A stretch of DNA of 64,000 bases, taken from Phenylobacterium sp. GTDB taxonomy: Bacteria > Pseudomonadota > Alphaproteobacteria > Caulobacterales > Caulobacteraceae. The notes under the pieces are model-generated. The model did not search any database. It worked only from the letters and a program-made list of their open reading frames with translations, and was not told where the DNA came from. Each line of letters starts with the position of its first letter. Positions within the stretch are counted from its first letter, which is position 1. The stretch covers positions 26,469 through 90,468 of the forward strand of contig NZ_SCVD01000015.1 of the NCBI RefSeq assembly GCF_004297125.1, in the 5' to 3' direction. The position numbers and the translations under genes are program-made. This document shows positions 35,442 through 44,173 of the stretch, piece by piece.

Positions 35442-38400
35442 ATGGAGACGGATCAGACCCGCCTGCTGGACGCACTGCCGGGGATGGTTTGGACCGCCAG
35501 GCCCGATGGAACCTGTGACTTCGTCAATCGGCATTGGCGCGCGTACACGGGACTCACTCTCGAGCAGGCCACGTCCGCGGGCTGGACGTCGCTCTTTCAT
35601 CCCGATGACGTCGCGACCGCGATGGCGGCATGGGAGCGGACTCTGGGCGAGATCCTCCCGGAGGAGATCAACGTGGTGGCCCGGATGCGCCGGTTCGACG
35701 GCGTGTACAGGCGGTTCAACTTGCAGACCCGTCCGCTCAGGGACGCCGCGGGAAAGCTGGTCGGTTGGTGCGGCGCCAACACCGACATCGAGGACCGCAC
35801 GCGCGCCGAGGCGCAGCTCGCGGCTGAGAAGCAACTCCTGGAACTCGTCGCCCGCGGTCTGCCCCAGTCCCGGGTCCTCAACGAGCTGTGCCTGTTGGTG
35901 GAGGCTCTTTCCCCCGGGTCCGTCTGCAGCATTCTCTACGTCGACGAGGACGGGCAGCGGTTCCGGGTCGGCGCGGGACCCAATCTGCCGGCGGAGTACA
36001 ACGCCGCCCTCGACGGCCTGAAGATCGATCCCGGCTATGGCCCGTGTTCGCTGGCTGTCGTCTCGAGGTCCACGATCATCGCCGCCGATCCCCCACGGGA
36101 CCCGCGGTGGGCGTCATCGTCCTGGCCGCAGCTTCTCACGGGGTTCGGCCTGGCGTCCTGCTGGTCCGCCCCGATCTTCGACAGCCAGAACGCGGTGCTC
36201 GGCATCTTCGCGATCTACAAGCACCTGCCCCAAGGTCCCACCGACCAGGACGAGGAGTTGGTTGATCGCTTCGCGCGCATCGCCGGCATCGCCATCGAGC
36301 GGGCCAGGTCCGACATTGCGCTGAAGGCGGGCGAAGCCAAGCTGCGCCAGGCGAACCATTTCCTGACGGGCGGACAACGGTTGAGCAAGACCGGCAGCTT
36401 CTCGCTGGACACGGCGACAGACGAGCAAGTCTGGTCCGACGAGAATTTCCGGATCTGGGAGTTCGACCCGGGCGTGCCGCCCACGATGGAGATGGTCGCA
36501 GCCGCCATCCATCCGGAGGATCGCGCCGAGATGCTGGAGACCTTCGCATCGGCGACCCGCGCCAGGGAGGGTTTCGAGGTCTTCTACCGGATCGTGACCC
36601 CGATCGGCGGCGTGAAGCACCTGCATACGCGCATGGAGATCATTCCCGACGCCTCAGGCCGGGTCATGTATCTGGGCAGTTCGCAGGACGTCACCGAAGG
36701 GAAGCTGGCGGAAGCGGCGCTGATGGCCAGCGAGGCGGGACTCCGGCGCGCGAACCGCTACCTCGCCGGGGCCCAGAGGCTGAGCAAGACCGGCAGCTTC
36801 ACCTGGGATGTCGCCACGGACGATCAGGACTGGTCCGAGGAACTCCACCGGATCTGGGAGATGGGACCCGAGGACGATCGCGCGGTGCCGACGCTGCACG
36901 CCTCGGTGGTTCACCCGGAGGATGTGGAGTCCGTCGAAGCGATCATGGCCCCCGCGCTCGAAGCAGGCGCCGACTATGAGGTCTCATACCGGATCATCAC
37001 CCCGAGCGGCGCGACCAAGCATCTGCACACCGTCAACGAGCGGCTGAGCGAGATCACCGATCGCCTCGTCTATGTCGGGGCCACCCAGGACCTCACGGCC
37101 AGCCGCCGGGCGGAGGAAGCGCTGCGGACGAGCGAGGCGCAGCTGCGACGCGCCAACCGCTATCTCAAGGCCGCGCAGACGTTGAGCCGGATCGGTAGCT
37201 TCACTTGGGACGTCGAAACGGACGAACTCGACTGGTCTGACGAGAACTATCGGATCTGGGAGGTTGATCCTGCCGTCACGCCGACCGTGGCCATGGTCAT
37301 CGGAGCCATCCACCCGGACGATCTCGACCGTGTCAATGCGGTCCTGGAAGAAGGCCGGAGATCCGGGCGCGACTTTGACGTCGTCTATCGCATCGTGACC
37401 TCCAGCGGCGTCGTCAAGCACCTCTACAGCATCGGCGCCCGGATTCCCGAGATCACCGACCATATCGTCTACATCGGCAGCCATCAGGATGTGACCCAGA
37501 GCAAGCTGGCTGAGGCCGCGCTGCGGGCTAGCGAAGCTGATGCGATGCGCGCGAACCGATACCTGAAGGGGGCCCAGGCCCTCAGTCGGATCGGGAGCTT
37601 TACCTGGGATGTCGAGGCGGACGCACAGGATTGGTCGGACGAGAACTTCAGGATCTGGGAATTCGACCCTTCCAGTGCGCCGACGATGCCGAAGGTCCTG
37701 GATGTCATACATCCTGAGGACGTGAGCGCCGCTGGACAGGCGATCGCAGAAGGCCGTCGGAGCGGTCAGGACTTCGAAATCTCTTATCGCATTGTCACCA
37801 AGAGCGGAGCCGTAAAGCATCTCCACACCATCGCCTCGCGCGTCCCGGAGATCTCTGAACGGCTCGTATACATCGGCAGCACCCAGGACGTGACCGCCAC
37901 CAAGCTCGCGGAGGCGGAACTCGCGCGCGCCAACACCTACCTGCTCGCCGCGCAACGGCTCAGCCAGACAGGCAGCTTCACCTGGGACGTCCATGCCGAC
38001 GAGCACAATTGGTCGGAGGTGAACTACCGGGTCTTCGGTTTCGAGCCGGGGACGAAGGTCACAATGGACATGATGATGAAGGGTATCCATCCCGACGATC
38101 TGGCGGGTGTGGAGGCGCTCATCGGCGGCGCGCAGATCGGGGAGAACTTCGAGCTCGTCTTCCGGGTCATCAATACCGACGGGGGAATTCGCTACGCGCA
38201 CGTGGTCGGCCATCGCATCGACCAGATCCCCGATCGGCCGGTGTTCATGGGCGCGTTGCAGGACATCACCGCGCGCAAGCTCGCCGAGGACGACCTCAAC
38301 AGGGCTCGCGAGGATCTCGCGCACGTCGCCCGCATCACGGCGCTCAGCACCCTCACCGCGTCCATCGCCCACGAGGTCAGCCAGCCGCTGGCCGGCATCA

Positions 38401-39050
38401 TCACCAACTCCAGCACCTGCCTGCGCATGCTGGCGGCCGACCCTCCGGACGTCGCCGGCGCCCTGGCCACGGCTCAGCGCAACCTGCGCGACGGCAACCG
38501 GGCGTCTGAGGTGATCAAGCGGCTGCGGTCGCTCTACGGCCGGCGCCCGCCGACCTTCGAGACCGTAGACCTGCAGGAAATCGCCACGGAGGTGCTCGCG
38601 CTGCTGGCGAGCGAGCTCCAGCGACGGCGCGTGATCGTGAGGACGGAGTTCAGGGCCGGAGCCCCCACCGTCTCGGCGGATCGTGTCCAGCTGCAACAGG
38701 TTATCCTCAACCTCGCCCTCAATGCGGCCGACGCCATGAGCGAGGTCACGGACCGCGTCCGCGAACTGAGTGTCGGCACGGAGCACGGGCCCGAAGGCGA
38801 GGTGTCGCTCGTGGTCCGCGACTCCGGGCACGGGTTTGATCCGGAAGGCGCGGACAAGTTGTTCCAGGCCTTCCACACCACCAAGCCCAACGGCATGGGC
38901 ATCGGGCTGTCGATCAGTCGCTCGATCATCGAGGCCCATGGCGGTCGGCTCAAGGCGGCCCCAAACGACGGGGGGCCCGGTGCGACCTTCACATTCTCAA
39001 TCCCCTGCGACCCCCCATCGGTCGCGTCCGCAACCTCAAGGTCAGCGTAA
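35442..39050 (+). CDS. Multi-PAS/GAF sensor histidine kinase
   Basis: The protein has 1202 residues and no membrane segment. An N-terminal PAS (about 1-125, LLDALPGMVWTARPDGTC), a GAF domain (about 140-290), then five tandem PAS units beginning near residues 304, 437, 571, 704 and 830, each starting with an A-N-x-Y-L and LS-x-x-GSF(T/S) pattern and period 126-134. The HisKA/HATPase core has phospho-acceptor His977 in SIAHEVSQPL, N-box NLALNAADAM and G-box GMGIGLSISRS. The kinase core is of FixL/TodS type. The stop and the receiver ATG share one base. The ATG at 35442 has only a weak ribosome site. It probably senses a cytoplasmic ligand or redox state and phosphorylates the adjacent regulators. 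Confidence 0.88.
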   Translation: METDQTRLLDALPGMVWTARPDGTCDFVNRHWRAYTGLTLEQATSAGWTSLFHPDDVATAMAAWERTLGEILPEEINVVARMRRFDGVYRRFNLQTRPLRDAAGKLVGWCGANTDIEDRTRAEAQLAAEKQLLELVARGLPQSRVLNELCLLVEALSPGSVCSILYVDEDGQRFRVGAGPNLPAEYNAALDGLKIDPGYGPCSLAVVSRSTIIAADPPRDPRWASSSWPQLLTGFGLASCWSAPIFDSQNAVLGIFAIYKHLPQGPTDQDEELVDRFARIAGIAIERARSDIALKAGEAKLRQANHFLTGGQRLSKTGSFSLDTATDEQVWSDENFRIWEFDPGVPPTMEMVAAAIHPEDRAEMLETFASATRAREGFEVFYRIVTPIGGVKHLHTRMEIIPDASGRVMYLGSSQDVTEGKLAEAALMASEAGLRRANRYLAGAQRLSKTGSFTWDVATDDQDWSEELHRIWEMGPEDDRAVPTLHASVVHPEDVESVEAIMAPALEAGADYEVSYRIITPSGATKHLHTVNERLSEITDRLVYVGATQDLTASRRAEEALRTSEAQLRRANRYLKAAQTLSRIGSFTWDVETDELDWSDENYRIWEVDPAVTPTVAMVIGAIHPDDLDRVNAVLEEGRRSGRDFDVVYRIVTSSGVVKHLYSIGARIPEITDHIVYIGSHQDVTQSKLAEAALRASEADAMRANRYLKGAQALSRIGSFTWDVEADAQDWSDENFRIWEFDPSSAPTMPKVLDVIHPEDVSAAGQAIAEGRRSGQDFEISYRIVTKSGAVKHLHTIASRVPEISERLVYIGSTQDVTATKLAEAELARANTYLLAAQRLSQTGSFTWDVHADEHNWSEVNYRVFGFEPGTKVTMDMMMKGIHPDDLAGVEALIGGAQIGENFELVFRVINTDGGIRYAHVVGHRIDQIPDRPVFMGALQDITARKLAEDDLNRAREDLAHVARITALSTLTASIAHEVSQPLAGIITNSSTCLRMLAADPPDVAGALATAQRNLRDGNRASEVIKRLRSLYGRRPPTFETVDLQEIATEVLALLASELQRRRVIVRTEFRAGAPTVSADRVQLQQVILNLALNAADAMSEVTDRVRELSVGTEHGPEGEVSLVVRDSGHGFDPEGADKLFQAFHTTKPNGMGIGLSISRSIIEAHGGRLKAAPNDGGPGATFTFSIPCDPPSVASATSRSA

Positions 39051-39421
39051 TGTCGCAGCGCAATCTGGTGTCCGTGGTCGATGACGACGAGTCCGTCCGG
39101 GAATCTCTTCCCGACCTCCTGACCTCCTACGGTTTCGTCACGCGCGCCTTCGACTCGGCCGAGGCGTTCCTCGAGTCGGACGACTTCGCCTCGACCGGAT
39201 GTCTCGTGCTGGACGTATCCATGCCGGGAATGACCGGACCGGAACTGCAGATCGAGCTCGCGCGGCGACAGATCGCGATGGGAATCGTGTTCATCACGGC
39301 CCACGCCGATGCGACGGTGGAAACCCAGGTGCTCAAGCGCGGCGCCATGGCCTTCCTGCTCAAGCCCTTCACGGAGGCGGCGATCGTCGACGCCGTGACC
39401 ACGACGCTTGGAAAGGCCTGA
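39050..39421 (+). CDS. Single-domain response regulator (receiver only)
   Basis: The 123-residue protein is a CheY-like receiver with acidic pair Asp12-Asp13, phospho-acceptor Asp55 in LVLDVSMPGMTG, Thr83 and Lys105 in LLKPF. There is no output domain. It starts one base inside the kinase stop, so is translated with it. In FixL-FixJ-type systems such receivers can act as phosphate sinks or compete with the DNA-binding partner. Its sequence is closest to FixJ receivers. Confidence 0.9.
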   Translation: MSQRNLVSVVDDDESVRESLPDLLTSYGFVTRAFDSAEAFLESDDFASTGCLVLDVSMPGMTGPELQIELARRQIAMGIVFITAHADATVETQVLKRGAMAFLLKPFTEAAIVDAVTTTLGKA

Positions 39422-39492
39422 AGGGTTTTCCGATGCAGCCACCGCCCGACCAGCGTATCTTCCAATCCGCAACCTCCCACGGAGGGTCGCCC

Positions 39493-40116
39493 ATGCCGGA
39501 CGCCGCCCCAACGGTCTATGTCGTCGACGACGACTGCTCAGTGCGTGAATCCCTTGAAGGCCTGATCGAGATCTCGGGCTGGAACGTGCGGACCTTCGCC
39601 TCCGCCACGGCCTTCCTCGACAGCGCGCCGTGGGCAGGTCCGAGCTGCCTTGTGCTCGATGTCGGCCTGCCCGACCTCAACGGGCTCGACCTGCAGGATC
39701 GGATCGCCGGCGAACGCGGCGAGATGCCGATCATCTTCATCACCGGCCACGGCGATGTCCCGTCTACCGTCCGCGCCATGAAGGCGGGCGCGCGCGAGTT
39801 CCTGACCAAGCCGTTCGGCGAGGATGTCCTGTTGACGGCGATCGATGCGGCGCTGCGGCGGAGCCAGGCGATCCTCGGGGAACAGACGGCCCTGCAGGCG
39901 CTCCGCGATCGCCGGTCATCCCTGAGCCGACGCGAATGCGAAGTCATGGACCTGGTGGTGTCCGGCTTGCTCAACAAGCAGGTCGGCGGTGAGCTCGGCA
40001 TCAGCGAGATCACGGTGAAGGCTCACCGCGGCCGGGTGATGGAAAAGATGCAGGCCCGGTCGCTTGCCGACCTGGTCCGGATGAGCGAGCGCCTGGGATT
40101 GCACCCGGCGGCCTGA
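39493..40116 (+). CDS. FixJ-family response regulator with LuxR-type DNA-binding domain
   Basis: The 207-residue protein has receiver residues Asp12-14, Asp56 in LVLDVGLPDLNG, and Lys106 in LTKPF. The LuxR/FixJ-type helix-turn-helix is near residues 143-200 (LSRRECEVMDLVVSG, NKQVGGELGISEITVKAHRG). GGAGGG at 39481-39486 fixes the ATG at 39493 rather than 39433. It is the only DNA-binding response regulator in the island and is cotranscribed with the kinase. It is therefore the prime candidate for recognising the thirteen palindromes, comparable with StyR and TodT of aromatic-degradation operons. Site 9 begins at the base after its stop codon. Confidence 0.92.
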   Translation: MPDAAPTVYVVDDDCSVRESLEGLIEISGWNVRTFASATAFLDSAPWAGPSCLVLDVGLPDLNGLDLQDRIAGERGEMPIIFITGHGDVPSTVRAMKAGAREFLTKPFGEDVLLTAIDAALRRSQAILGEQTALQALRDRRSSLSRRECEVMDLVVSGLLNKQVGGELGISEITVKAHRGRVMEKMQARSLADLVRMSERLGLHPAA

Positions 40117-40149
40117 CCCTACGAAGGTCTCGGCGATACCTTGGTTCAA
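40117..40149. promoter_or_regulatory. 33-bp island palindrome, site 9
   Basis: Inner arms GGTCTCG and CGATACC around G, right outer arm GTTCAA, left outer arm CCCTAC. It is 80 bp upstream of the small kinase gene and follows the FixJ-like gene stop directly. Confidence 0.7.
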
Positions 40150-40228
40150 TGGCGCGCCCAGGGTCCTTGGCGTCTCATCCCGCCAGCACGCGGATCGGTC
40201 TTCGCCCGCGGCCCTCGGGAGCCCCGCC

Positions 40229-40861
40229 ATGACGCCGGAATTCCATATCGCCGAGACGACCGGCCGTGACTTCCCGCTACATCTCGTCGAGGAGATCAGC
40301 CATCGGGTCGCCAATGAATACGCGGAGGCCATCGCGGGCCTCTCATTGGCCGCAGCCGGATCGCCGCGCTGCGAAGTGAAGCAAGCGCTTCGCGCGGCGG
40401 CCGAGCGCCTGCACGCGCACGCCGAGAGCCATCGCGCGCTGCTTCCCCCGATCCAGGGCCAGGTCAATCTGGCGGATCACGTCGGACGCCTCTGCAGCGC
40501 CTTCTCCAAGGCGACCCTGGCGGACCGGCAGGTCCGCCTCGCGGTCGAAACCGATGACATCTGGCTGGCGTCCGACCGTGCGTGGCGCATCGGACTGGCC
40601 GTCGCCGAACTCGTGCGGAACGCCGCGAGGCACGGCCTTCGAGGCCGCGCCGGCGCCATCGTCGTGCAGGTGGCGCTGGCGGGAGATGAGGTGGTCTGCA
40701 GCGTCGGCGACGACGGCGTGGCCGCGAGCGCGGTCCAACCGGGCCGCGGCGTGAGCCTCGTCCAGGCCCTGGCCATGGAGCTCGGTGGCTCGGTCGAGTG
40801 GTGGTTCAGTCAACGCGGCAGCGTCGCCCGCCTCCGCGCGCCTATCGACGCCCGCTCTTGA
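40229..40861 (+). CDS. Small soluble histidine kinase of HWE/HisKA_2 type
   Basis: The 210-residue protein has [17 protein letters not shown] near residues 19-35, resembling the H-box of HWE/HisKA_2 kinases (His25), and an N-box [11 protein letters not shown] near 125. The remaining ATPase motifs ([15 protein letters not shown]) are condensed. There is no sensory domain, so it may act as a partner or phosphotransfer protein for the large kinase. Its stop overlaps the TTG start of the nitronate monooxygenase gene by 4 bp. It is the first gene after palindrome site 9. Confidence 0.7.
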   Translation: MTPEFHIAETTGRDFPLHLVEEISHRVANEYAEAIAGLSLAAAGSPRCEVKQALRAAAERLHAHAESHRALLPPIQGQVNLADHVGRLCSAFSKATLADRQVRLAVETDDIWLASDRAWRIGLAVAELVRNAARHGLRGRAGAIVVQVALAGDEVVCSVGDDGVAASAVQPGRGVSLVQALAMELGGSVEWWFSQRGSVARLRAPIDARS

Positions 40862-41937
40862 CACCGCTGCTGCAGAGGATCGGCGTCGACCTGCCGATCA
40901 TCCAGGCCCCGATGGCGGGAACGTCGACGCCGCAGCTGGCGGCCGCCGTCACCAATGCGGGCGGGCTCGGTTCGATCGCCGTCGGGGCTGTGCGCGCGGC
41001 CGCGGCGCGCGAGATGATTGCGGCCGTCCGGCAGGCGACCCCCGGTCCGTTCAACGTCAACCTGTTCTGCCACCGCCCCGCCCGCGCCGACCCCGCACGC
41101 GAAGCCGCCTGGCTGGAGGCCCTCGCGCCGGAGTTCGCGCGGCACGGCGGCCGGGCCCCTGACCGCCTGCGGGAGATCTACACGAGCTTTGTCGCCGATC
41201 CGGAGATGCTGGCGCTCCTGCTCGAGGTCCGGCCGGCGGTGGTGAGCTTCCATTTCGGCCTACCGCCGCAGACGGCCATAGATCGGTTGAAGGCGGCCGG
41301 CATCGTCCTCTTCGCGACCGCCACCTCCCTTGCCGAAGCCGAAGCCGCGTGCACCGCTGGCGTGGACGCCGTCGTGTCGCAGGGCTGGGAGGCCGGCGGG
41401 CACCGTGGAATCTTCGACCCCGGCGCGGACGATGCGCAGCTCGGCACAGCTGCGCTGACCCGCCTGCTTGTCGAACGCCTGACCGTTCCCGTGATCGCGG
41501 CCGGCGGCCTGATGGACGGCGCGGGTGTCGCCGCCGCGCTGGCGCTGGGGGCGCAGGCCGCGCAGCTGGGAACGGCCTTCATCCTCTGCCCGGAATCCAG
41601 CGCCGACCCCTTCCATCGGACGGCCCTCGCCGGGCCCGGGGCGACGGCCACTGTCATGACCTCGCTGATCTCAGGCCGGCCGGCCCGCTGTCTCCCGAAC
41701 CAGTTCACCGCCCTGAGTGCGGGCGGGGCCGGGAAGACGCCGATCCCCGACTATCCGATCGCCTATGACGCCGGAAAAGCGCTGGCCGTGGCGGCCCGCG
41801 CGCGCGGCGACGGCGGCTATGGCGCGCAGTGGGCTGGCCAGGGCGCGCCGCTTGCACGCGGCCTGCCGGCTGCCGATCTCATGGCGACGCTGGCGCGCGA
41901 ACTCACCGACGCCCGCGCTGCTGTTTCCCGTCGCTGA
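40858..41937 (+). CDS. Nitronate monooxygenase (2-nitropropane dioxygenase family)
   Basis: The start is most likely TTG 40858, overlapping the upstream TGA. The protein then has 359 residues and begins [20 protein letters not shown], followed by SHIGLG-like [34 protein letters not shown] and the FMN-phosphate loop [19 protein letters not shown] (as two overlapping parts). This is the flavin TIM-barrel family that oxidises alkyl nitronates to carbonyl compounds and nitrite; other members oxidise propionate-3-nitronate or are enoyl reductases. An FMN reductase gene is in the same island. Confidence 0.85.
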   Translation: MTPLLQRIGVDLPIIQAPMAGTSTPQLAAAVTNAGGLGSIAVGAVRAAAAREMIAAVRQATPGPFNVNLFCHRPARADPAREAAWLEALAPEFARHGGRAPDRLREIYTSFVADPEMLALLLEVRPAVVSFHFGLPPQTAIDRLKAAGIVLFATATSLAEAEAACTAGVDAVVSQGWEAGGHRGIFDPGADDAQLGTAALTRLLVERLTVPVIAAGGLMDGAGVAAALALGAQAAQLGTAFILCPESSADPFHRTALAGPGATATVMTSLISGRPARCLPNQFTALSAGGAGKTPIPDYPIAYDAGKALAVAARARGDGGYGAQWAGQGAPLARGLPAADLMATLARELTDARAAVSRR

Positions 41938-41950
41938 AGGGGATGTCGGG

Positions 41951-42895
41951 ATGGATCGCCTGGACGCCATGAAGGTCTTCGTGGTCGCCGCCGAGTCCGG
42001 CAGCCTCGCGGGCGCCGCCCGCGTTATGACGCGGTCGCCGGCGTCGGTCAGCCGCGCCATCGCCTTCCTGGAATCGCACGTGGGCGTGGCGCTCCTTCAC
42101 CGGACGACACGCACGATGCGGCTCACCGACGCCGGCGAGCGTTACGCGCCGGTCTGCCGCCACGTGCTGGCCGAGTTGGAGGCGGCCGAGGCGGCCGCTG
42201 GGGACGCCACGCCGCGCGGCGTCCTGACCCTCTCGGCGCCGCCGATCAGCGGAGAGGAAATCCTCAGGCCGATCCTGGACGCTTTCCTGCTGGCCCATCC
42301 CCAGGTGTCCGCGCGGCTGCTGCTCTTCGATCGCCAGGTCAGTCTGGTCGATGAAGGCATCGACCTCGCCCTGAGGGTCGGCGACCTGGCCGCGTCCTCC
42401 CTGGTCGCGGTCCGGGTCGGGGCCGACGTTCGTCGCGTGGTCGTCGCCGCGCCCAGCTACCTGGCGACCCGTTCGCAGATCGAGCGGCCAGCCGACCTGG
42501 CGCACCACGACATCGTCGCCATGTCCCACTTCGGTGAGGACCGTTGGGTGTTCCCGCCGGCGACCGGGACCACGACACCGCGCACCGTAGCGTTCACGCC
42601 GAGGGTGCTCGTCACCAGCGTCCGGGCCGCCGCAGCGTCGGCGGAGGCCGGGCTCGGCGTGACGCGGCTCTACTCGTATCACGTGGCGGACGCGGTTCGG
42701 CGCGGGGCGCTGCGGATCATCTTGGCTAGCGACGAGCCGGAGCCCCTGCCCGTCCACCTCGTTGGGCGACCTGGGCGGGCGACCTCGCCGAAGGTGCGAG
42801 CCTTCCTGGACTTCGCGGCGCCTCGCCTGCGGTCCGCGTTCGTCGGACTGGCGGCGGAGGCCCGAACGCTGCCCTCAGGCGACACGGCCGCCTAG
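41951..42895 (+). CDS. LysR-family transcriptional regulator
   Basis: The 314-residue protein has the N-terminal winged helix of LysR proteins (MDRLDAMKVFVVAAESGSLAG, then SPASVSRAIAFLESHVGV and LLHRTTRTMRLTDAGERY). The effector domain follows with LDAFLLAHPQVSARLLLFD. It lies 13 bp behind the nitronate monooxygenase gene, so is expressed with it from site 9. Its 3' end overlaps the convergent tautomerase gene by 4 bp. It may add a second level of control, sensing a pathway intermediate; its target is unknown. Confidence 0.88.
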   Translation: MDRLDAMKVFVVAAESGSLAGAARVMTRSPASVSRAIAFLESHVGVALLHRTTRTMRLTDAGERYAPVCRHVLAELEAAEAAAGDATPRGVLTLSAPPISGEEILRPILDAFLLAHPQVSARLLLFDRQVSLVDEGIDLALRVGDLAASSLVAVRVGADVRRVVVAAPSYLATRSQIERPADLAHHDIVAMSHFGEDRWVFPPATGTTTPRTVAFTPRVLVTSVRAAAASAEAGLGVTRLYSYHVADAVRRGALRIILASDEPEPLPVHLVGRPGRATSPKVRAFLDFAAPRLRSAFVGLAAEARTLPSGDTAA

Positions 42896-43131
42896 CCGCC
42901 CGGCGGCGTCGCCCTCAGCTTGCGATACTCCAGCGCCGGCAGTCCGCCCCATCCCCACCCTTCGAGCTCCACCTCCTGGATGGTCACGAAGGTGGACTCG
43001 AGCGGCTTGCCCAGCACCTCGAGCAGGAGGTCGCTGACCCCCTTGATCAGGCGGGCCTTCTCCTCTGGGGTGACGGAATCCCGCTCTGGGGTCGAGCCCT
43101 CGCGGGTCAGCAGGATGTTGACGATCGGCAT
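42892..43131 (-). CDS. 4-oxalocrotonate-tautomerase-like small enzyme
   Basis: The 79-residue protein starts MPIVNILLTREGS, so after Met removal Pro1 is the catalytic base of the tautomerase superfamily. IKGVSDLLLEVLGKPLE then FVTIQEVELEGWGWGG agree with the fold. Such enzymes tautomerise enol and keto acids from ring-cleavage pathways. It lies 54 bp behind the SDR gene (43899) and is probably cotranscribed from site 10. Confidence 0.83.
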   Translation of the reverse strand: MPIVNILLTREGSTPERDSVTPEEKARLIKGVSDLLLEVLGKPLESTFVTIQEVELEGWGWGGLPALEYRKLRATPPGG

Positions 43132-43185
43132 GATGGCGCTCCTTCCGGGGGAGCGGAGGCCCGCCGGTGCGGGCCGCCGTCCAGG

Positions 43186-43899
43186 TTACCAGTGGCCGGC
43201 GGACTGGCCGCCATCGACGTGCAGGATCTCGCCCGTCACGAACGCCGCGTTCTCGAGGTAGAGGACGCCGTGCACCGCCTCCTCCACTTCGCCGAGGCGG
43301 CCCAGCGGATGCAGGGTCGCGAGGCCGGCGTGGGTCTCCGGCGGATGGAGCGGCGTCTTGATGATGCCCAGCGCCACCGCGTTCACGCGAATTCCCTTGT
43401 CGGCGTACTCGATCGCCAGCGACGTGGTGGCGGCGTTGAGGCCGCCCTTGGTGAGCGAGGCCAGCACCGAGGGCACGCCCTTGATCGGCTGCTCGACCAG
43501 GCTCGTCGAGATCTGGACCACGTGGCCCGACCCCTGCGGTTCCATCCTGCGGATCGCCGCCTGGGTGACGAAGAAGAAGCCGGCGAGGTTGGTGCCGGTA
43601 TTGGCCGCCCAGTCCTCGGGCGTGAAGGCCGTGAACGGCTTGGCGGTGAAGATGCCCGCGTTGTTGATCAGGGTGTCGATGCGGCCGAACTTCTCGATGG
43701 CGGTCGCGACGACGCGCTCGGCGACGGCGGGGTCGGCGATGTCGCCGGCTACCGTGGCGACGTCGAGATCGCTCGACGGTTTGATCGAGCGCGAGTTGGC
43801 GACGACCTTCCAGCCTTCGGCGCGGTAGCCTTTCAGCAGCGCGGCGCCCAGGCCCTGGGAGGCGCCAGTGATGACGACGACCTTCGTATCTTGGGACAT
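43186..43899 (-). CDS. SDR-family protein lacking the catalytic tyrosine
   Basis: The 237-residue protein has TGASQGLG (11-18), NNAG (79-82) and ISTS with Ser133, but the Tyr-x-x-x-Lys position reads ASLTK: Ala147 replaces Tyr, with Lys151 intact. Catalysis by the normal route is therefore unlikely; it may be a binding or structural subunit. The ATG at 43899 is preferred; a frame to 44064 runs towards site 10. A ribosome-like AAGGAAGG is 14 bp away, rather far. It is divergent from another SDR gene (44174) that has the full motif. Confidence 0.83.
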   Translation of the reverse strand: MSQDTKVVVITGASQGLGAALLKGYRAEGWKVVANSRSIKPSSDLDVATVAGDIADPAVAERVVATAIEKFGRIDTLINNAGIFTAKPFTAFTPEDWAANTGTNLAGFFFVTQAAIRRMEPQGSGHVVQISTSLVEQPIKGVPSVLASLTKGGLNAATTSLAIEYADKGIRVNAVALGIIKTPLHPPETHAGLATLHPLGRLGEVEEAVHGVLYLENAAFVTGEILHVDGGQSAGHW

Positions 43900-44066
43900 G
43901 ATGTGTCTCGAACCTTCCTTGTGAGGCGCGGCCAGATCCGGCCTGCGTCGGTGTCCCGAGAGGTGGGGCGACACCGACCCGCGCCGTAGAGCTGCGCCGC
44001 GAGCGACAGTCGTTCGCGCCGCGCAACACCGGTCCAGGGTTCGTCCGGCGAGACGCTGCGGCAATC

Positions 44067-44099
44067 AGGACGAAGGTATCGCCGACACCAAAGTCCAAT
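44067..44099. promoter_or_regulatory. 33-bp island palindrome, site 10 (divergent promoter)
   Basis: Outer arms CAGGAC and GTCCAA, inner arms GGTATCG and CGACACC around C. It lies 168 bp from the leftward SDR start and 75 bp from the rightward SDR start. Confidence 0.8.
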
Positions 44100-44173
44100 G
44101 TCGGCGCGCCGGCGGCTGCGCCACTTCTGGATCCACACCGGGCCCGGGCCCGCGCCCTCTGTGAAGGTCTGAG

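Noticed and set aside
36984..38939. 651-codon minus-strand frame opposite the PAS kinase
   Set aside because: Shadow of the repeated PAS units; no recognisable domain.
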